From positions 215,321 through 279,320 of the forward strand of contig QCOV01000001.1 of the NCBI GenBank assembly GCA_003212795.1: DNA of 64,000 nt. The letters run 5' to 3'. The position numbers and the translations under genes were made by a program. The notes beneath the pieces are model-generated. The model was not told the DNA's origin. It ran no database searches and saw nothing but the letters and a program-made list of their open reading frames with translations. The DNA is from OCS116 cluster bacterium AG-435-F03 (GTDB taxonomy: Bacteria > Pseudomonadota > Alphaproteobacteria > MED-G09). This document shows, in pieces, positions 36,420-44,655 of the stretch (position 1 is its first letter; each line of letters opens with the position of its first letter).

Positions 36420-37631
36420 ATGCAATTAGGTTTTAAAGAAGAAGATATAAAATTTAGAGATGAAGTAAGAAGTTTTATTAAAGAAACCTTTACAGATGAT
36501 ATGAGAAAAACTTTATCACTATCAAAAAACGGTCATGCTGGAAAAGATCTTCATGTAAAATGGCAAAAATCTTTATATGAACGAGGATGGATGGCACCAA
36601 ATTGGCCAGAGCAGTATGGCGGTGCAGGTTTTACTTCAACCCAAAAGTATATTTTTGAATCAGAAATGGCTCGTGAAGGGGCGCCGAGAACCATACCGTT
36701 TGGATTATCGATGGTTGCACCTGTTATTATGGAATTTGGTTCTCAAGAACAAAAGGATAAATTTCTTCCTGATATTCTTGAGAGCAATGTCTGGTGGTGC
36801 CAAGGTTATTCAGAACCTGGCTCTGGCTCTGATTTAGCTTCATTACAATGTAAGGCAGAAAATCAAGGTGATCATTATTTAGTTAATGGAACAAAGATTT
36901 GGACCACTATGGCTCAGTATGCTGATTGGATTTTTTGTTTAGTTCGAACCTCAAAAACAGAAAAACCCCAAGAAGGGATATCTTTCTTGTTAATTGATAT
37001 GAAGTCTCCTGGTATTGAAGTAAGGCCTTTAATAACACTTGATAATAGTCCAGAACCACATCAAGAAGTTAATCAAGTTTTTTTTGAAGATGTAAAAGTT
37101 CCAATAGAGAATTTAATTGGTGAAGAAAATAAAGGTTGGACATATGCTAAGTACTTACTTGAGTTTGAAAGAGGAACTGCATACTCACCAGGGTTATATA
37201 GAGGCATAAAGAATTTAAAAGATATAGCTAGAGATACATCTATTGGTGATGGCTTAACTTTATTAGATGATAATGATTTTCTAAATAAGATTAATGAATG
37301 TGAAATTCAAATTCAAGCTATGGAGTTTGTAGAACTTAGGATTTTTTCAGCTCTATCTGCTGGACAAAGGGTAGGTCCAGAATCCTCGATTTTAAAAACT
37401 AGAGGTACTGAGATAGGTCAATATTTACAAGAACTGGCAGTTGAGGCTATAGGTTATTGGTCCCATCCATTTGTAGAAGATACTTTTGCGAATGTTAATG
37501 AACCAAGTATTGGGCCAGATTATGCTGCAACGATCACTCCCGAATATTATAACGGAAGAAAAACAACTATTTATGCTGGTTCAAATGAGATTCAAAGAAA
37601 CATTATTTCTAAAGCTGTACTTGGATTATAA
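36420..37631 (+). CDS. Acyl-CoA dehydrogenase, second large/alpha-type subunit
   Basis: A 403-aa ACAD closely similar in layout to the first gene of the operon: WWCQGYSEPGSGSDLASLQCKA, WTTMAQYADW, a long VNQVFFEDVKVPIENLIGEEN segment, and the ending YAGSNEIQRNII. YAGSNEIQ replaces the YEG motif of stand-alone enzymes, so a partner subunit is expected. With only one small-type gene present, the operon has an alpha, beta, crotonase, alpha' order. An AGGAG site precedes the ATG at 36420. Confidence 0.88.
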   Translation: MQLGFKEEDIKFRDEVRSFIKETFTDDMRKTLSLSKNGHAGKDLHVKWQKSLYERGWMAPNWPEQYGGAGFTSTQKYIFESEMAREGAPRTIPFGLSMVAPVIMEFGSQEQKDKFLPDILESNVWWCQGYSEPGSGSDLASLQCKAENQGDHYLVNGTKIWTTMAQYADWIFCLVRTSKTEKPQEGISFLLIDMKSPGIEVRPLITLDNSPEPHQEVNQVFFEDVKVPIENLIGEENKGWTYAKYLLEFERGTAYSPGLYRGIKNLKDIARDTSIGDGLTLLDDNDFLNKINECEIQIQAMEFVELRIFSALSAGQRVGPESSILKTRGTEIGQYLQELAVEAIGYWSHPFVEDTFANVNEPSIGPDYAATITPEYYNGRKTTIYAGSNEIQRNIISKAVLGL

Positions 37632-37681
37632 ATATATATTGAAGAAAAGAAATTTATCACGACTCAGGATAAATTATTAAC

Positions 37682-38404
37682 ATGTCAACTTGGGGTAAAC
37701 TTGCTGGAGCTTCTGCCGGATATTTTATTGGTGGAATTATAGGTGCTGTTGTAGGTGCAGTTGCAGGTCATTATGTTATTGATAAAGAAGATGAAGATGT
37801 AGCATTCGCTATAGCTTTAATAGCTCTATCGGCAAAAATGTCTAGAGCAGATGGTGATTTTTCGGAAAAAGAATTAATGGCGTTTAATGAAATACTAAGT
37901 GAAGTTCCTAAGAATGAATTAAATAATGTAATTAAAATTTATAAATTAGCTCAACAGGATATAGCTGGCTATGAAGCATACGCTGAACAAATTTCTAAAT
38001 TATTTGAAGGTAAATTCGAAGTTTTAGAAAATGTTCTTGATGGATTATTCCATATTGCAAAGTCTGATGGACCAGTAAATCAAAGCGAAGTACTTTTCTT
38101 AGAGAATGTAGCGGGAATTTTTGGTTTTTCATCAGCAGAATTTGCTCGTATTAGAGCCAGTCATATGGCATCAGAAATAGATGATCCATGGTTAATTTTA
38201 GGTATAAATGCTGGTTCAAATATTGAAATTGCTCAAAAAGCATGGAAAGAGTTAGCCGCACAAAACCATCCTGATAAAATGATTGCAAATGGGGTACCAA
38301 AAGAGTTATTAGGTATGGCAAATGAAAAGTTAGCCATTATTAATGGTGCATATGATAGAATATTGAAAGCACACAAAATAAAAGCAGGCTCAGAGGAAAT
38401 TTAA
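37682..38404 (+). CDS. djlA: DjlA-like TerB/J-domain co-chaperone, membrane-anchored
   Basis: A 240-aa protein with three parts: a glycine-rich membrane segment (residues about 8-32, GYFIGGIIGAVVGAVAGHYV), a TerB-like helical domain (about 40-165, with SRADGDFSEKE and SDGPVNQSE acidic loops), and a C-terminal J domain (about 170-235) with the HPD triad in QNHPDKM. DjlA recruits DnaK to the inner-membrane surface. The start of rpiA overlaps its stop codon (TAATG), so the two are coupled. Confidence 0.88.
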   Translation: MSTWGKLAGASAGYFIGGIIGAVVGAVAGHYVIDKEDEDVAFAIALIALSAKMSRADGDFSEKELMAFNEILSEVPKNELNNVIKIYKLAQQDIAGYEAYAEQISKLFEGKFEVLENVLDGLFHIAKSDGPVNQSEVLFLENVAGIFGFSSAEFARIRASHMASEIDDPWLILGINAGSNIEIAQKAWKELAAQNHPDKMIANGVPKELLGMANEKLAIINGAYDRILKAHKIKAGSEEI

Positions 38405-39093
38405 TGTCTAAAGAAAAAAAAATTATAGCTGCCAAAAAAGCTTTTGAATATGTTGAAGAGGGAATGAAGCTAGGTTTAGGCACAGGAAGTACTGCAGATG
38501 AATTTACAAAGATATTATCAGATAATGTAAAGGATGGTTTTCAGATTACATGTGTTCCTACATCAGAAAATACAAAAAAATTAGCTGAATCATTGGAAAT
38601 ACCTCTTGGAACTCTAGAAGATTACAATATTCTTGATCTTACAATTGATGGAGCAGATGAAATTGACGATAATCTCTCACTTTTAAAAGGCGGTGGAGGT
38701 GCTTTGTTAAGAGAAAAAATTATAGCTTTTAACTCCAAAAAAATGATTGTTATCGCGGATGATTCAAAAAAAGTAAGTAAATTAGGCGACTTCAAATTAC
38801 CTATTGAAATTATAACTTTTGAGCATGATACAACGATAAAGCGTGTTTTAGAGAAGCTTGATGCAATAGGCTACTCTGGAACATCAAATTTAAGAATGAA
38901 AAATGACAAACCTTTTCAGACAGATAGCAAAAATTTAATTTATGATTTGTCAATCGGTTTAATAAAAGAGCCTTCAATTATTAATGATTTATTAAATTCA
39001 ATTCCGGGAGTAGTCGAAAACGGTTTATTTGTTGATATGGCGAATATTGTAATATTAGGTGAGATGGATGGAGTAAAAATTATTGAAAAATAA
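38404..39093 (+). CDS. rpiA: Ribose-5-phosphate isomerase A
   Basis: Interconverts ribose 5-phosphate and ribulose 5-phosphate in the pentose phosphate pathway. The 229-aa protein has GLGTGSTADEF, LTIDGADEIDDNL (catalytic Asp/Glu region), LKGGGGALLREKI and the C-terminal GVVENGLFVDMA. Its ATG overlaps the stop of the djlA-like gene by one base. It ends directly against the convergent phosphotransferase gene, with no spacer. Confidence 0.95.
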   Translation: MSKEKKIIAAKKAFEYVEEGMKLGLGTGSTADEFTKILSDNVKDGFQITCVPTSENTKKLAESLEIPLGTLEDYNILDLTIDGADEIDDNLSLLKGGGGALLREKIIAFNSKKMIVIADDSKKVSKLGDFKLPIEIITFEHDTTIKRVLEKLDAIGYSGTSNLRMKNDKPFQTDSKNLIYDLSIGLIKEPSIINDLLNSIPGVVENGLFVDMANIVILGEMDGVKIIEK

Positions 39094-40185
39094 TTAAACT
39101 GCACCAGCCTTTTGAGCATAAAACCAACCTGACTCCGCAAGAGGCCGAACTCTATCTGCTCTGTCTTCAGCATGCTCACTAGCCGCAGTTCCATCTCTGA
39201 CACGACCAATAATGCCTTGCAATATTCCTGCTAATCTAAAGAAATTATAAGAAAGATAAAAGTCAATATTTTCTATCTCTTTTCTATTCGTATTATCACA
39301 ATACCTTTTTATATAATCTTCAGCGCTAGGCACTCCAATTGATTTCAAATCGGTATTCGACAATGTTTGTGTACCAGCTCCAGTACCATCACCAGGCATG
39401 TACCATTGCATAAGATGATAAGTAAAATCACCCAAAGGATGACCGAGTGTTGATAACTCCCAATCTAAGACCGCTGAAACTTTTGAAGTATTTCTATCAA
39501 TAACCATATTATCTAACCTATAATCTCCATGAACTATTGATGTTTCATCATCTCCAGGAATGTTATTCGGTAACCAATCTATTAATTTATTCATCTCGGT
39601 TATTTTTTCAGTTTCTGAAGCAATATACTGCTTAGTCCATCTTGATATTTGACGAGAAAAATAATTTCCTGGTTTTCCAAAATCCTCAAGACCTATATCT
39701 TTATAATTTGTGTTATGTAAATCTGATAATGTTTTATTTTTTTCTATATAAATTTTAGCTCTTAATTCATTATCAACCTCCGGAATAGTTGGTTCCCAAT
39801 AGATATTACCCTCAACCATTTCCATGACATAAAATATTGTTCCTATAACGCTTTCATCTAAACAAAGTTTGTAGGTTTTAGGCACTGGAAAACCAGTTGA
39901 ATTAAGAGCAGTTATAACTTTATATTCTCTATCAACTGCATGAGCTGAGGGAAGTAGTTTTCCTGGAGGTTTGCGTCTTAAGACATATTTTTTCTTGGGT
40001 GTTACAAGTTGATATGTAGGATTAGATTGTCCGCCTTTAAATTCTCTAACTTCTAGCGGTCCTTCAAAATCGTCAACATTATCATTTAAGTAAGTTTCTA
40101 ATTCTTTTTCAGGAATTTTAAGTTTTTCCTGTACCTGCATTGTGCCAGTAAATTTTTCTGTTGATGATTCCTCTTCTATATTCAT
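39094..40185 (-). CDS. Phosphotransferase family protein, ACAD10/11 kinase-domain-like
   Basis: About 363 aa with an aminoglycoside-phosphotransferase (protein-kinase-like) fold. LVTPKKKYVLRRKPPGKLLPSA, cut here to its core YVLRRKPPG, is typical of ACAD10/11-type domains. The catalytic loop is VHGDYRLDNMVID, and the metal Asp is in AVLDWELSTLGHPLGDF. In animal ACAD10/ACAD11 the same domain is fused to an acyl-CoA dehydrogenase; a matching dehydrogenase is at 10.1-11.3 kb. The ATG at 40185 follows AAAGGA and lies two bases after the purD stop. Confidence 0.87.
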   Translation of the reverse strand: MNIEEESSTEKFTGTMQVQEKLKIPEKELETYLNDNVDDFEGPLEVREFKGGQSNPTYQLVTPKKKYVLRRKPPGKLLPSAHAVDREYKVITALNSTGFPVPKTYKLCLDESVIGTIFYVMEMVEGNIYWEPTIPEVDNELRAKIYIEKNKTLSDLHNTNYKDIGLEDFGKPGNYFSRQISRWTKQYIASETEKITEMNKLIDWLPNNIPGDDETSIVHGDYRLDNMVIDRNTSKVSAVLDWELSTLGHPLGDFTYHLMQWYMPGDGTGAGTQTLSNTDLKSIGVPSAEDYIKRYCDNTNRKEIENIDFYLSYNFFRLAGILQGIIGRVRDGTAASEHAEDRADRVRPLAESGWFYAQKAGAV

Positions 40186-40187
40186 TT

Positions 40188-41456
40188 TTATTCCTTTAAT
40201 GCTCTCCAACCAATATCTTTCCTATAATAACAACCTGACCAATTAATTTTTTTTACAAGACTATAAGCTTTTTCCTTTGCATCAACTAAATTTTTTCCAT
40301 AACCATTTATATTTAAGACTCTTCCTCCAGAAGTGACAATTTTATTATTTTTGGTTTTTGTACCTGCATGGAATATTTCTACATCATCTATATTACCTAT
40401 TGCATCTAATCCCTTAATTTCATCACCAGTTTCATAGCTTTCTGGGTAACCTTTAGCTGCTAAAACTACTGTAATTGCAAAATTTTCTTTCCATTTTAAT
40501 GTATAATTATCTAGGTTTTTCTCTTTAACATTAACTAGCAATTCAACTAAATCATTTTCAAGTCTAGGAATTATTACCTGACATTCAGGATCGCCAAATC
40601 TAACATTATATTCAATTAACTTAGGCTCATTATCCTTAATCATTAAACCAGCATATAATATTCCAATATAAGGTGATCCATAATCGTTCATAGCTTTAAT
40701 TGTAGGTTTAATAATTTTATTTATTGTTTTTTCTTCTAATTCTTTATTCATAATTGGTGCAGGTGAGTATGCTCCCATGCCGCCAGTATTTAATCCTATA
40801 TCTCCATCTCCAATTCTTTTATGATCTTGTGCCGATGTTAAGGGTATAAAAGATTCTCCGTCTGAAATAATAAAATAACTTGCTTCTTCGCCATCTAAAA
40901 ATTCTTCAATAACAATTTCATCTCCAGCATTCCCAAATTTACCAGAAAATATTTCATTAACTGAATTAATTGCGTGATCTCTTGTTTCTGCAATTATTAC
41001 TCCTTTACCTGCTGCAAGCCCATCAACTTTAATTACAAGTGGTATTGAATGATTATCGATATAAACAAGCGCATCTTTTGCATTTGAAAAAGTTTCATAT
41101 GTTGCTGTAGGAATATTGTATTTTTTACACATATCCTTTGTAAAGGATTTTGAGCCTTCGAGTTTAGCAGCTTTTTGATTTGGTCCAAAAGTAAAGAAAC
41201 TATTTCTATTAAGGTAATCAGCTAGACCTTCGACAAGAGGAATTTCCGGTCCTATAAAAACAATATCAATATTATTATTTTCACAAAAATTTAAAATTTC
41301 CTGTTGATTTGAAATATCATAGTTATGACAACTAGCTATTTTTTCTATGCCTGCATTTCCTGGTATACAGTGCAGCTCATTAATTTTACTACTTTTTGAG
41401 AGAGCCTCAGCTATACTGTGTTCTCTTCCACCACCACCTATTAAAAGTATATTCAT
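40188..41456 (-). CDS. purD: Phosphoribosylamine-glycine ligase (GARS)
   Basis: Second step of purine synthesis, joining glycine to phosphoribosylamine with ATP. The 422-aa protein has the family start MNILLIGGGGREHSIAEAL, the ATP-grasp core VIKVDGLAAGKGV, DGDIGLNTGGMGAYSPAP, and YNVRFGDPECQV near residue 280. The kinase-like gene follows after two bases on the same strand. purF is at 48.1-49.5 kb. It is divergent from xseA with 64 bases between them. Confidence 0.97.
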   Translation of the reverse strand: MNILLIGGGGREHSIAEALSKSSKINELHCIPGNAGIEKIASCHNYDISNQQEILNFCENNNIDIVFIGPEIPLVEGLADYLNRNSFFTFGPNQKAAKLEGSKSFTKDMCKKYNIPTATYETFSNAKDALVYIDNHSIPLVIKVDGLAAGKGVIIAETRDHAINSVNEIFSGKFGNAGDEIVIEEFLDGEEASYFIISDGESFIPLTSAQDHKRIGDGDIGLNTGGMGAYSPAPIMNKELEEKTINKIIKPTIKAMNDYGSPYIGILYAGLMIKDNEPKLIEYNVRFGDPECQVIIPRLENDLVELLVNVKEKNLDNYTLKWKENFAITVVLAAKGYPESYETGDEIKGLDAIGNIDDVEIFHAGTKTKNNKIVTSGGRVLNINGYGKNLVDAKEKAYSLVKKINWSGCYYRKDIGWRALKE

Positions 41457-41520
41457 GTTAATTATATTATATTGATTTTGAAATATTATAAGTTAATTTA
41501 GTATAAAAAAAAGCTACATA

Positions 41521-42873
41521 ATGAATGATAACTTAATAAATAATCTTGAATATACTGTTTCTGAACTATCCAATTCTATTAAGAGAATAATTGAGGATAA
41601 TTTTGACTATATAAGGATAAAAGCTGAAATAGGTAGAGTTTCAAAACCTAATTCAGGACATATCTATCTGGACCTAAAAGATGATGCCTCAGTAATATCA
41701 GGGATTGTTTGGAAAGGAAATGTTAATAAATTAGATATTATTCCTGAGGAAGGTCTTGAGGTGGTTTGTACGGGTAAAGTAACCACTTATTCTGGTCAGT
41801 CAAAATATCAAATTATAATCGAAAATATGGAGCCTGCTGGAATTGGCGCATTGATGGCTTTGTTAGAAAAAAGAAAAGATAAATTATTAAAAGAAGGCTT
41901 ATTTGCTGATGATTATAAAAAAGATATTCCGTTTTTACCCAAAAGAATTGGGGTTATAACTAGCCCAACTGGAGCAGTAATAAAAGATATACTTCATAGA
42001 ATTCATGACAGATTTCCTGTCAATGTAACAGTATGGCCTGTTAAGGTTCAAGGAGAGTCATCTTCTGAGGAAGTTATAGATGCTATTGAAGGTTTTCATT
42101 TATTAGAGCAAAGTAATTTAGAAAAACCGGATGTTATAATAATTGCTAGAGGGGGAGGAAGTATTGAGGATTTATGGGGTTTTAATGATGAAGATCTTGT
42201 TCGTAAAGTTTTTGAGTCAAAAATTCCTATAATTTCAGCAATTGGTCATGAAACAGATATAACTCTTATTGATTTAGTTGCGGATTTAAGAGCTCCAACA
42301 CCAACTGCAGCTGCAGAAATGGCAGTTCCAGTCAGAAAAGATCTACTAGTTTCTACCAAAGACTTATTTGAAAGAATAAAAAATTACATAAATAATAGGT
42401 TGGACTATGAAAAGAGATCACTAATATTAATAGATAAGGCTTTACCTAAATTAGATACATTATTGAGTAATTATAATTTAAGATTTAATAAAACAAGCTC
42501 AATCCTAAATATATCTCTTATTTCTATGATAAAAAGCTATAAAGATATTTTTTTAAGAAAAGTAGATCATTTAAAGATTAACAATTTGATTAGAAATTTT
42601 GATAAATCAAAAGATATGTATTTGAATACTTCAGATAGATTACTTAAATCTGCCTCTAATATTATTGACAGTAAGATTAATTCGCTTCAACTTCAATCAG
42701 GAATGTTAGATGTTTTGAGTTACAACAGTGTTCTTAAAAGAGGTTTTGCTGTTATAAAAGATAAGAATTCAAAGATAGTTACTAATTCTAAAAAATTGAA
42801 AGTGAAAGATGAATTAATGATAAATTTTTATAAAAACGACAAAATAAAGGTTAGTTTAAAAAAAGATAAGTAA
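41521..42873 (+). CDS. xseA: Exodeoxyribonuclease VII large subunit
   Basis: Catalytic subunit of the single-strand-specific nuclease ExoVII. Residues about 10-105 form an OB fold (YTVSELSNSIKRIIEDNF; GHIYLDLKDD), and the central domain has IGVITSPTGAVIKDI, ARGGGSIEDLWGFNDEDLVR and SAIGHETDITLIDLVAD. A long coiled-coil region follows to the basic C-terminus. Total length of 450 aa is usual. Its partner XseB is at 16.9 kb. The next gene, DUF2093, begins three bases later. Confidence 0.95.
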   Translation: MNDNLINNLEYTVSELSNSIKRIIEDNFDYIRIKAEIGRVSKPNSGHIYLDLKDDASVISGIVWKGNVNKLDIIPEEGLEVVCTGKVTTYSGQSKYQIIIENMEPAGIGALMALLEKRKDKLLKEGLFADDYKKDIPFLPKRIGVITSPTGAVIKDILHRIHDRFPVNVTVWPVKVQGESSSEEVIDAIEGFHLLEQSNLEKPDVIIIARGGGSIEDLWGFNDEDLVRKVFESKIPIISAIGHETDITLIDLVADLRAPTPTAAAEMAVPVRKDLLVSTKDLFERIKNYINNRLDYEKRSLILIDKALPKLDTLLSNYNLRFNKTSSILNISLISMIKSYKDIFLRKVDHLKINNLIRNFDKSKDMYLNTSDRLLKSASNIIDSKINSLQLQSGMLDVLSYNSVLKRGFAVIKDKNSKIVTNSKKLKVKDELMINFYKNDKIKVSLKKDK

Positions 42874-42876
42874 ATT

Positions 42877-43068
42877 ATGAGTAAAGAAGCAAAATTAATC
42901 TACGGTGATGGTAATTTTCAAGTTTTAGAAAGAGGTGATTTTGTAATTTGTGCAGTCACAAAAAAAAGAATACCATTAAATGAATTAAAATATTGGTCAG
43001 TTGATAAACAGGAGCCATATTTTGACGCGCACAGCTCATTAGAGGGCGAGTTATCCAATCCTAATTAA
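42877..43068 (+). CDS. DUF2093 family small protein
   Basis: A 63-aa protein matching DUF2093: IYGDGNFQVLERGDFVICAVTKKRIPL, shortened here to its core YGDGNFQVLERGDFV, then LKYWSVDKQEPYFDAHSS. The family is typical of alphaproteobacteria and often follows xseA, as here. Its function is unknown; the single Cys and the lack of membrane segments suggest a small cytoplasmic protein. The last eight bases overlap the convergent lpxL. Confidence 0.87.
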   Translation: MSKEAKLIYGDGNFQVLERGDFVICAVTKKRIPLNELKYWSVDKQEPYFDAHSSLEGELSNPN

Positions 43069-43939
43069 ATCTTTTATCCCATCTATTATGTAACCAGAAC
43101 CATTCTTCAGGTTTATCTGAAATTATTTTTTCTAAAAATAAATTAATTTTATTAGTAAAGTTAAGTATATCAGTATCAATATTTCCTGTTTTATCAATTT
43201 CAATTTTATCAAAAAATTCAATTTCAAAATTAACGCCATTTTTTCTTTTTACTTTAAGTGGTACCACAGGATATCCATATTTTAATGAAAGTGATGCAGG
43301 GGTTGAAGCAGTCATAGCATTTAAACCAAAAAAATTGGCTTTTACTCCATTAGATAGCTTTTGATCGACTAACATAGCTACGCTTCCATTATCTTTTAAA
43401 AAATTTAATATCTCTTTGGTTCCAGAAGGACCCTTGGGGAATTGATGTTTTGTTATTAATTTTCTTTGTTGAATCATCCATTTATTAAAAAAATAATTAT
43501 TTGATTCACGAAAAACTGCCCCAACTAGATGATCTACCTCTTTTATTGCTATAGGAATAATTTCCCAATTCGCTATATGACCAGACACATAAATTACCCC
43601 ATTATTTTTATTTTCTTCTAGGATCTCCCTACCTTTAATATTTATCCTGCTTTTTTCTTTGATAAGGGTTTTTATATTAAAAAATTCTGCTGAAGTCCTT
43701 CCTAAATTTTCCCACATATCTCTAATTATTTCTAACCTTTTTCTTTTATTTAAGGTTGGTATTGCTTTCAATAAATTTTGATTAGCTCTTTTAGAAATAC
43801 CTAATTTTGGACCAAGCTTTCTGGACAATAAACCAATTTGTTTTGATGTTTTATCAATATTAAATAACTTACAATATATAGATAACAGAACAATTAATTG
43901 CATTTCCATTGCATATCTTATTAATTTAAATATAAACAT
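43061..43939 (-). CDS. lpxL: Lipid A biosynthesis acyltransferase (LpxL/LpxM family)
   Basis: Adds a secondary acyl chain to the lipid A precursor at the inner membrane. The 292-aa protein has a hydrophobic N-terminal anchor (about residues 8-22), the catalytic HX4E motif HIANWE near residue 123, VFRESNNYFFNKW, DQKLSNGVKANFFG and the C-terminal EEWFWLHNRWDKR. The family match is sure. Whether it works as the first (LpxL) or second (LpxM) late acyltransferase is not determined. Confidence 0.9.
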   Translation of the reverse strand: MFIFKLIRYAMEMQLIVLLSIYCKLFNIDKTSKQIGLLSRKLGPKLGISKRANQNLLKAIPTLNKRKRLEIIRDMWENLGRTSAEFFNIKTLIKEKSRINIKGREILEENKNNGVIYVSGHIANWEIIPIAIKEVDHLVGAVFRESNNYFFNKWMIQQRKLITKHQFPKGPSGTKEILNFLKDNGSVAMLVDQKLSNGVKANFFGLNAMTASTPASLSLKYGYPVVPLKVKRKNGVNFEIEFFDKIEIDKTGNIDTDILNFTNKINLFLEKIISDKPEEWFWLHNRWDKRFN

Positions 43940-43994
43940 AAACTTGTTATAACATATTTTTACCTCTAATTTCCTTTATAGTTTGGAGAAGGTT

Positions 43995-44654
43995 ATGTCA
44001 GAACCATTAGAAAATGAAATTGAAGAAGAATTAAGAAAGAAACAACTTAAAGCTTTGTGGGATAGATTTGGTTTATACCTTATTGCAGTAATATTGATTA
44101 TTATAATGTCTTTTGGAGGTTATGAGTTTTCTAAATATTTAGGATACAAAAATTCTGAAAGTGCGTCTGATCAATATGAAAAGGCGCTAGCAGTTTTAGA
44201 TGATGAAAATAATAGCGATGCAATAGATATTTTTGATTCTTTAGTGAATGAATCTAATGGATATTCTGGTCTTTCTTTATTTAATTTATCAAATATTGCA
44301 ATTAAAGAGGGAGACAAAGTCTTAGCATTAGAATATTTGGCTAGAGCAGCTAAAGACAAAAATCTTTCAAAAAAAATCAACGATTTTGCTATTTTAAAAT
44401 CTGGGTACATTATGCTTGATTATGCTGAGATTGCTAATATTGAAGATAAATTATCAAGTCTTTTAAATTCACAGGGTCCCTTTTCTTTTTATGCAAAAGA
44501 AATTATTGCTTTAGCTTATTACAGAGATAATAGATATCAAGAGTCATCAAAAAAATTTAATGATATTGCGAATGATGCATCTTCTCCGAGGAATATAGCT
44601 TCAAGATCTAAAATATTTTCTGAACAAATTTCAAGTTATGATAATGTTAAATAG
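43995..44654 (+). CDS. YfgM-like TPR-repeat inner-membrane protein
   Basis: About 219 aa: a cytoplasmic acidic N-terminus (LENEIEEELRKKQLKALWDRFG), one transmembrane helix (residues about 28-48) and a periplasmic helical repeat region of TPR type with the ALEYLARAAKDKNLS-like pattern. This is the tetratricopeptide-repeat-like (DUF2133/YfgM) family linked to SecYEG and periplasmic chaperones. The bamB gene begins two bases after its stop and der follows, a widespread arrangement. The ATG at 43995 is chosen over an upstream TTG within the ribosome binding site. Confidence 0.85.
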   Translation: MSEPLENEIEEELRKKQLKALWDRFGLYLIAVILIIIMSFGGYEFSKYLGYKNSESASDQYEKALAVLDDENNSDAIDIFDSLVNESNGYSGLSLFNLSNIAIKEGDKVLALEYLARAAKDKNLSKKINDFAILKSGYIMLDYAEIANIEDKLSSLLNSQGPFSFYAKEIIALAYYRDNRYQESSKKFNDIANDASSPRNIASRSKIFSEQISSYDNVK

Positions 44655-44655
44655 T

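Noticed and set aside
24746-37631. Recent horizontal transfer of the catabolic block
   Set aside because: The region looks accessory in content, but base composition and codon use look like the neighbouring genes, and there are no integrase, tRNA boundary or insertion sequences to support transfer.
43949-43960. TGTTATAACA palindrome between lpxL and the TPR gene as an operator
   Set aside because: A 10-base AT-rich inverted repeat is expected by chance at this base composition.
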